In this document: positions 59,588 to 64,000 of the stretch, piece by piece
Position numbering within the stretch: position 1 is the stretch's first letter
Layout of the letters: each line of letters opens with the position of its first letter
DNA from: a bacterium
GTDB lineage: Bacteria > Armatimonadota > Fimbriimonadia > Fimbriimonadales > Fimbriimonadaceae
Reading direction: 5' to 3'
NCBI GenBank assembly: GCA_027483535.1
Contig: JAIXUN010000001.1
Location: 1-64,000, forward strand
Length of the DNA: 64,000 nucleotides
Program-made: the position numbers and the translations under genes
The notes under the pieces: model-generated
Seen by the model: the letters and a program-made list of their open reading frames with translations, nothing else
What the model was told of the DNA's origin: nothing
The model's database searches: none

Positions 59588-60190
59588 CTACTTGGGCTTT
59601 CCAAAAAACATCGGCAACCCATGAACCTTCAGATCATCCCAAGGGAAAGCTTTGGGGTCGTTCTTTCGACCGTAAGGGGTGGCGATGTATTCATGGCTCA
59701 CCAGTTGCTTGATTGGAAACCGCCGCTTCATGATGGTGATGATCGCGTTCAGCGCATCTAGCTGAGCCTGCGGGTACGGGTCTTTGCCGTCGTTCAGGTT
59801 CACCAACTCGATGCCGATTGAGAAGTGGTTCAGATTCGTGCGCCCTTGGGGATCGACGGATACCCCCGCATGCCATGCCCGCTCGAAGGTGCTGACGTTC
59901 TGTACGATCGAACCGTCTTTGCCGATCGAGTAGTGCGCGCTCACTTGCGATTCGGGTCTCTGGAAAGCCACGGTCGTGCGTTCGAGCGTGGGAATGACGG
60001 TCGAGTGAATGACGATGGTGTCAACTTCCACTCCTGCCGGCCTATCGTTCGAGTTTGGCGACTTGATGTAGAACACCTTCATGTAGCCAGGATCGACCCA
60101 AGGAGCCGGCATCGGTTGCCACCCGTCCGCCGATCCAGCAGCGGTTGTGATCATCGCGACACCAGAAAGAAGTGTTGGTAACACGGGCAT
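59588..60190 (-). CDS. N-acetylmuramoyl-L-alanine amidase (Amidase_2)
   Basis: 200 residues. Signal peptide or anchor, then an AmpD-like zinc amidase: TIVIHST, SAHYSIGKDGSIVQ, RAWHAGVS, NHFSIGIELVN and LVSHEYIATP. Cleaves the glycan-peptide bond of murein or its fragments. Divergent from the RsmB-like gene; the two -10 boxes are about 40 bases apart. Confidence 0.88.
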   Translation of the reverse strand: MPVLPTLLSGVAMITTAAGSADGWQPMPAPWVDPGYMKVFYIKSPNSNDRPAGVEVDTIVIHSTVIPTLERTTVAFQRPESQVSAHYSIGKDGSIVQNVSTFERAWHAGVSVDPQGRTNLNHFSIGIELVNLNDGKDPYPQAQLDALNAIITIMKRRFPIKQLVSHEYIATPYGRKNDPKAFPWDDLKVHGLPMFFGKPK

Positions 60191-60196
60191 ACGCTC

Positions 60197-60202
60197 ATTC
60201 TA
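60197..60202 (-). promoter_or_regulatory. leaderless-type -10 (TAGAAT) of the amidase gene
   Basis: Ends 6 bases before ATG 60190 on the minus strand; no ribosome site. Confidence 0.5.
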
Positions 60203-60238
60203 ATCAACCCAAAAGAAGGCGATTCTTCAGGTTGCTTC

Positions 60239-60244
60239 CATAAT
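60239..60244 (+). promoter_or_regulatory. leaderless-type -10 (CATAAT) of the RsmB-like gene
   Basis: Five of six TATAAT bases, ending 6 bases before GTG 60251; no ribosome site. Confidence 0.45.
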
Positions 60245-60250
60245 GGGAAC

Positions 60251-61528
60251 GTGCGTCAAAGAAAGCCGGGAAAAGTATTCGATAAGATGGACGACGGGTC
60301 CACGGATCAGCCCGGATCCCGTTTGATGATGAAACAGGCTTCTGACCTGTTTCCGGACGAGAACGAGCGCAAAGAATTTGTCGATGCGATTCTGGCGGGG
60401 GAATCGAAAGAGCAGGCGATCATTGTTCTGCACGACAAACCAGAAATCGGGGCCTTCCCGAAGTTGCCCCCATTCGATTGGCAACCCGACTACGTGCTTC
60501 GCATCCAAGATCACTTTCGAGCCGCGAAGCACGCCCTTTACGCGAAAGGCGCGTTCTACAGCCTCGATTTCTCTTCAGTTTTTAGCGCCTCGGCAATGCT
60601 GGCGATAGAGGGCCCGGTGGTGGACATTCTTGACATGTGCGCTTCACCCGGCGGAAAGGCGATCTTCGCGTGGCGCACCTTCCAGCCGGATGTGCTTCTG
60701 TGTAATGAAGTCATTCGGAAGCGGACCGGAGCACTCATTGGCAATCTGGCTCGATGCGGTTGCGAACGCAGTTACGTGTGGAGCGCCGATCCATCGGTAT
60801 ACGCACGCGAATACGGCGAAGCGTTTGACTTGGTACTCGCCGACGCTCCGTGTTCGGGGCAGTCTCTGATTGCCAAAGGCGAGGACGCGGTGGGTTGCTG
60901 GTCGCCCAACATGGTCGATATGAACGTGGGGCGACAGAGGCGAATTGTCGGGAACGGCGTGAAATGCCTCAAGCCGGGCGGATACCTGCTGTACGCGACT
61001 TGCACCTATTCCATCAAGGAAAACGAACGGGTGATCGCTTGGGCGCTCAAGGAGCATCCCGAACTCGAAGCGGTTGTCGTCCCGCATCTGGAGGCGAATC
61101 GAAGCATCTACGCCGAGTTCCCCAGCTACCGACTTTTTCCCCACCAAGGAATGGGAGCAGGCGCGTTTGTTGCGTTGCTCCGCAAGAAGGGCGAACGACC
61201 CGAGCACCGGATCATTAAGCCGGAACAGATAATGTCCCATTGGCGCTACGGCGATATCACGCCCGCGGAACGGAAACAGGCTTATCTAGACGCTAAGGCG
61301 GCGCAAGAAGCGGAGCGCCTTGCCGAGGAATCGGGCGAATCGACAACTCCGAAACCTGCCGTCAAGGCACCCGCAAAGCCAAAGACTCGACGGTCGGTGG
61401 GATCGAAGGGACCTGCAGGTCCTCTTCGAGGAAAGGGCACCGGGGGAGGGTTCACGCCAGGTGGCAAACCTTCTTACAAGAAAGCCAGCAAGGCGGGCGG
61501 TCGTCGCGGAGCGCGTCGGGCGAAGTAG
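60251..61528 (+). CDS. RsmB/NOP2 family RNA m5C methyltransferase
   Basis: 425 residues starting at GTG. SAM domain with ILDMCASPGGKAIFAW, VLADAPCSGQSLI (motif IV Cys) and YLLYATCTYSIKENE (motif VI catalytic Cys). Probable 16S rRNA cytosine-C5 methyltransferase, closest in form to RsmF. The last 65 residues are a Lys/Arg/Gly/Pro-rich disordered tail ending RRGARRAK, likely for RNA binding. Confidence 0.88.
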   Translation: MRQRKPGKVFDKMDDGSTDQPGSRLMMKQASDLFPDENERKEFVDAILAGESKEQAIIVLHDKPEIGAFPKLPPFDWQPDYVLRIQDHFRAAKHALYAKGAFYSLDFSSVFSASAMLAIEGPVVDILDMCASPGGKAIFAWRTFQPDVLLCNEVIRKRTGALIGNLARCGCERSYVWSADPSVYAREYGEAFDLVLADAPCSGQSLIAKGEDAVGCWSPNMVDMNVGRQRRIVGNGVKCLKPGGYLLYATCTYSIKENERVIAWALKEHPELEAVVVPHLEANRSIYAEFPSYRLFPHQGMGAGAFVALLRKKGERPEHRIIKPEQIMSHWRYGDITPAERKQAYLDAKAAQEAERLAEESGESTTPKPAVKAPAKPKTRRSVGSKGPAGPLRGKGTGGGFTPGGKPSYKKASKAGGRRGARRAK

Positions 61529-61566
61529 CCGCAAATTCACTGACGGCGCAGTTATGCGAATAGCTG

Positions 61567-61572
61567 TAATCT
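61567..61572 (+). promoter_or_regulatory. leaderless-type -10 (TAATCT) of MGMT-like copy 1
   Basis: Ends 6 bases before ATG 61579; no ribosome site. Confidence 0.45.
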
Positions 61573-61578
61573 GAGCCT

Positions 61579-61974
61579 ATGGCAAAAACTTGGCGCGAGA
61601 AGTATGACGAGCGCACCACATCGGACCTAAAACGAACGGATCGCCCAATCCCGGGTGTGCCACCCAACGGCACGATTCTCATATCCAACCCAACCGAGAT
61701 TAGCGAGGAGCTTCGAAAGATAGAACCAGGAAAGACTGTTTCGATCCAGGAATTTCGCCAGCGGTTGGCAGAGAGGAACGAAGCGGATATTGCTTGCCCG
61801 CTGAGCACAGGGATTTTTATGCGAATCGCCGCCGAGGTAGCTCTTGAGGATATTGCCTCCGGCAAAGAAGAGGTTGCTCCGTTCTGGCGTGTCGTCGAGC
61901 CTAAGTCAACTCTCGCTAAAAAGCTTAGCTGCGGACCGGATTGGATTTCTCAACGACGTCTGGCTGAAGGGTGA
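61579..61974 (+). CDS. MGMT-like winged-helix protein, copy 1
   Basis: 131 residues. ACPLSTGIFMRIAAEVALE and APFWRVVEPKS, then KLSCGPDWISQRRLAEG, resemble the DNA-binding half of O6-alkylguanine transferase and alkyltransferase-like proteins, with PFWRVV standing where PCHRV carries the acceptor Cys. So it is probably not an alkyltransferase but may bind damaged or ordinary DNA. Tandem paralogue of the next gene. Confidence 0.65.
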   Translation: MAKTWREKYDERTTSDLKRTDRPIPGVPPNGTILISNPTEISEELRKIEPGKTVSIQEFRQRLAERNEADIACPLSTGIFMRIAAEVALEDIASGKEEVAPFWRVVEPKSTLAKKLSCGPDWISQRRLAEG

Positions 61975-62097
61975 AAACGCCCGGCTGTTGAAGCTCTCTA
62001 TTGGTGAGCGTGTCGATTTCTAAGGCGGTCTTGGCTCTTCGTTAAGCGTTCGAAGACAATCGCAAAATCGGTCAACTTTGGATCGCATGTGAGTTCG

Positions 62098-62103
62098 TAA
62101 AAT
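62098..62103 (+). promoter_or_regulatory. leaderless-type -10 (TAAAAT) of MGMT-like copy 2
   Basis: Ends 7 bases before ATG 62111; no ribosome site. Confidence 0.5.
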
Positions 62104-62110
62104 CTGGTCG

Positions 62111-62512
62111 ATGGCGAAAACCTGGCGACAAAAGTTCGATGCTCGTATGGACACCGAGGTGGTGACGCTTGAAAAGCCGATGCCCGGCGTGCCCGCCGGC
62201 AGCAGATTGCTAATCAGCACCCCGACAAAGATCGCAGCGGCGGTTGCGGCGATTCCAAAAGGGTCCAAACAGAGCATTATTGATCTGAGAGAGCAGTTGG
62301 CCAAAGAGGCGGGAGCAGACGCGACCTGCGCGATGACGACCGGGATTTTTTTGAGAATCGCGGCCGAAGTTGCCCTGGAAGATCTCGCGTCGGGCAAGGA
62401 AGAGGTCACTCCCTTCTGGCGAGTGGTAGAACCGAAGTCGCCGCTCGCGAAGAAGCTGAGTTGCGGTCCTGAGTGGATCGCTCAACAGCGCGCGGCCGAG
62501 GGCATCCACTAA
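62111..62512 (+). CDS. MGMT-like winged-helix protein, copy 2
   Basis: 133 residues, clearly homologous to copy 1 over the full length (MAKTWR start, ISTPTKI, TCAMTTGIFLRIAAEVALED, PFWRVVEPKSPLAKKLSCGP). Only the middle third differs strongly. Both lack the PCHR acceptor. Each has its own leaderless-type promoter. Possibly a DNA-damage related pair, an inference. Confidence 0.65.
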   Translation: MAKTWRQKFDARMDTEVVTLEKPMPGVPAGSRLLISTPTKIAAAVAAIPKGSKQSIIDLREQLAKEAGADATCAMTTGIFLRIAAEVALEDLASGKEEVTPFWRVVEPKSPLAKKLSCGPEWIAQQRAAEGIH

Positions 62513-62575
62513 CTCGGGTCGGATAGGGTCCTAGGACTCGGTGAACTTGTTCGCCAAGGGAACGTTTGACCCGCC

Positions 62576-63556
62576 ATGAACACAATTTCGATCCTTGCCG
62601 CATTGGTTTCCTTCCCTATCGCACCTAGTGCGGAGGATGGGTTCTACCACCCCAAAGATGCGGAGCTGCCGATCGCATCCAAGAGCAAGATCGAGATTCC
62701 GCGTGATGGTCAGCGGGCTCTATCTGTGAAGGTCACCTATCCGACAGCCAAAGGCAACTATCCGGTGATCGTTTTCTCGCACGGTATGTACGGGAGCGAG
62801 GACGGTAACACGCCTTTGATTGAGACCTGGGCGAAGGCTGGATACGTGATATTCCAGCCCACTCACGCCGATTCCCTCCGATACGCCAGCGCCGAGGTGC
62901 GCAAAGCCGCTCTGCAAGGCAGCCTGAACAACATGCAGAACTGGCGAGAGCGTCCGGGCGAGATCACGCTGATCCTTGACAAGCTCGACTGGTTCGAAAA
63001 CGAGGTCGCGGATTTGAAGGGCAAGCTCAACAAGAAGATCATCGGAATGGCCGGACACTCGTTCGGTGCCTGGACAACGCAAATGGTCGCGGGGATGACG
63101 CTTGGTCGCGGCGGGATGAGCGTGAACCTGGGCGACAAGCGTCCCAAGGCTTTTATCGCATTTTCGCCGAGCGGACTTGGGGGCGGGATTTCGGAATCCT
63201 CCTTCCAAACCATGCGCAGTCCGTTCCTGTGCATCACCGGAGACAATGACAAAGGCAACTTTCAGAACGACCCTAAAATCCATCGCCGCGAGGCTTTTGA
63301 CCTCGCACCAAAGGGCGATCGAACTCTGGTGTGGATCAAAGACGTGTATCACAACTTCGGCGGCATCAACGGTCGGGAACTTCCTCGAATGGCGGCGAAT
63401 CGGCTTTCCGGACCTTCGAATCCCACTCACGTGAAGATCGCGGTGAATTCTTCGCTTGCCTACTGGGATGCTCAGCTGAAGGGGCTTCCTGAGGCGAAGG
63501 CGTTTTGGAAAAAGCCGCTCGCGGGGGTCGATGGGGTGAAGGTCGAGACCAAGTAG
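62576..63556 (+). CDS. exported alpha/beta hydrolase
   Basis: 326 residues with a signal peptide (to about 19). Alpha/beta hydrolase of the PAF-acetylhydrolase/chlorophyllase type: YPVIVFSHGMYG oxyanion region, nucleophile Ser in GMAGHSFGAWT, acid Asp in CITGDNDKG and catalytic His in VYHNFGG. Substrate unknown, perhaps a lipid or polyester. Starts 63 bases after the MGMT-like gene. Confidence 0.85.
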   Translation: MNTISILAALVSFPIAPSAEDGFYHPKDAELPIASKSKIEIPRDGQRALSVKVTYPTAKGNYPVIVFSHGMYGSEDGNTPLIETWAKAGYVIFQPTHADSLRYASAEVRKAALQGSLNNMQNWRERPGEITLILDKLDWFENEVADLKGKLNKKIIGMAGHSFGAWTTQMVAGMTLGRGGMSVNLGDKRPKAFIAFSPSGLGGGISESSFQTMRSPFLCITGDNDKGNFQNDPKIHRREAFDLAPKGDRTLVWIKDVYHNFGGINGRELPRMAANRLSGPSNPTHVKIAVNSSLAYWDAQLKGLPEAKAFWKKPLAGVDGVKVETK

Positions 63557-63575
63557 GACGCTTTTGGATAGGGAA

Positions 63576-64000
63576 TCAAACGGAGAGGAACTCAAAGCCC
63601 TCCAGCGCTTGCACGATTCCCCAATCACTCGTCTCCAGTGCGAGATATGAATCGAGCGTGATTCGAAGATCGGCGACGGAATCGGATCCCGGACTCCATC
63701 TCAAGAGCACCTCCTCGTCACACCCCAGGTAAAGGGAGGCGAGTCGCAGCAGTTCATCCCAGGAAACGGAAGCAAAGGACTTTGGATGGATGAGGTGACT
63801 TCGATCGAGAGGGATCGTGATTCGGTTTGAATCCAGCGGATCAATGGAATCGGCATCCCAAAGATAGGGCTTGATTACTTCTGGATGCTTCGAAAGCACG
63901 GCTCTAAGAAACATGCAGGGGTCGGTGTCCTCCCGCACATACAACTCAAATTGATAAGGCGAATCCTCGTTGGGTCGGTGGCGGTAGAGCTTGCGGAGCC
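63576..64000 (-). CDS. hypothetical protein, 5' end outside the window
   Basis: The minus-strand frame has no stop up to the right edge (reading ...LRKLYRHRPNEDSPYQFEL before the first start-like codon at 63944), so the gene begins beyond 64000. At least 140 residues; acidic, soluble, with IKPYLWDADSIDPLD and SWDELLRLASLYLG. Family not recognised. It is convergent with the hydrolase, ending 20 bases after it. Confidence 0.65.
   Translation of the reverse strand, partial: LRKLYRHRPNEDSPYQFELYVREDTDPCMFLRAVLSKHPEVIKPYLWDADSIDPLDSNRITIPLDRSHLIHPKSFASVSWDELLRLASLYLGCDEEVLLRWSPGSDSVADLRITLDSYLALETSDWGIVQALEGFEFLSV

Noticed and set aside
62720-63628. Minus-strand frame of 302 codons opposite the alpha/beta hydrolase
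   Set aside because: The hydrolase has a signal peptide and full catalytic triad; the antisense frame has nothing and would overlap the next real gene.
1-64000. CRISPR arrays, tRNA or rRNA genes, insertion sequences
   Set aside because: No regularly spaced repeats, no cloverleaf or rRNA-like stretch and no transposase frame noticed on either strand by reading; small RNAs could still be missed.

Overview
The window is a piece of a bacterial chromosome that most resembles the Armatimonadota, probably the class Fimbriimonadia. This is an inference from gene content, not a database match. The clues are a LacI regulator, type II pseudopilin and glycoside hydrolase run, a pseudopilin with the motif FTLIELLVVIAIIAILAA followed by ILFPVFAQAK, outer-membrane barrel proteins of a diderm, and a carbamoyl-phosphate synthase large subunit cut into halves. 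Most genes are house-keeping and tightly packed. I see no rRNA, tRNA, CRISPR array or insertion sequence.

Layout. 1-3084: the 5' tip of a GxGxMG dehydrogenase, then a run of small orphan genes with a decayed duplicate. 3140-6166: hisD and gltX. 6410-10930: one very large AT-rich gene encoding a predicted nuclease, NACHT-like NTPase and HEAT-type repeats, the best candidate for an undescribed anti-phage system. 11013-17452: a carbohydrate locus (LacI regulator, pseudopilin, 67-residue membrane protein, GH30 enzyme, large GH95-like enzyme). 17546-23768: flagellar export and switch genes, read fliL-fliM-fliN/Y-fliO-fliP-fliQ-fliR-flhB. 23972-34295: two DUF481 barrels, a half carB, a YHS protein, a metallophosphoesterase, a DUF1080 protein, a GYF-TM2 protein, a cyclophilin, two Dpp-type permeases, an McsB-like kinase and a DUF1801 protein. 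34298-41594: add, thrB, thrC, deoB, purK, ftcD and fabI on the minus strand. 41706-46718: a Fe-S carrier, an outer-membrane protein, a ferredoxin, three PilZ paralogues and a GbsR/MarR-type regulator. 46821-57110: lon, nadA, an NAGPA-type glycosidase, an S66 peptidase, a Wza-like exporter, rsmI, a PrsA/SurA-like foldase and lexA. 57179-64000: a DUF4139 protein, msrB, an amidase, an RsmB/NOP2 methyltransferase, two MGMT-like paralogues, an alpha/beta hydrolase and a cut hypothetical gene.

Two regulatory patterns stand out. First, at thirteen genes a -10 hexamer (mostly TANNNT) lies only 6-8 bases before the start codon and no Shine-Dalgarno is present, which implies leaderless mRNAs; genes inside operons instead carry GGAG-type sites. 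Second, two of the three PilZ genes share a promoter module: two GTTTATC boxes exactly 32 bp apart, then a sigma-28/SigD-like promoter at identical spacing. One of them also has a strongly folded leader of about 180 nt. The PilZ copies differ at the c-di-GMP contact motif: one keeps RxxxR, the other two have RxxxE.
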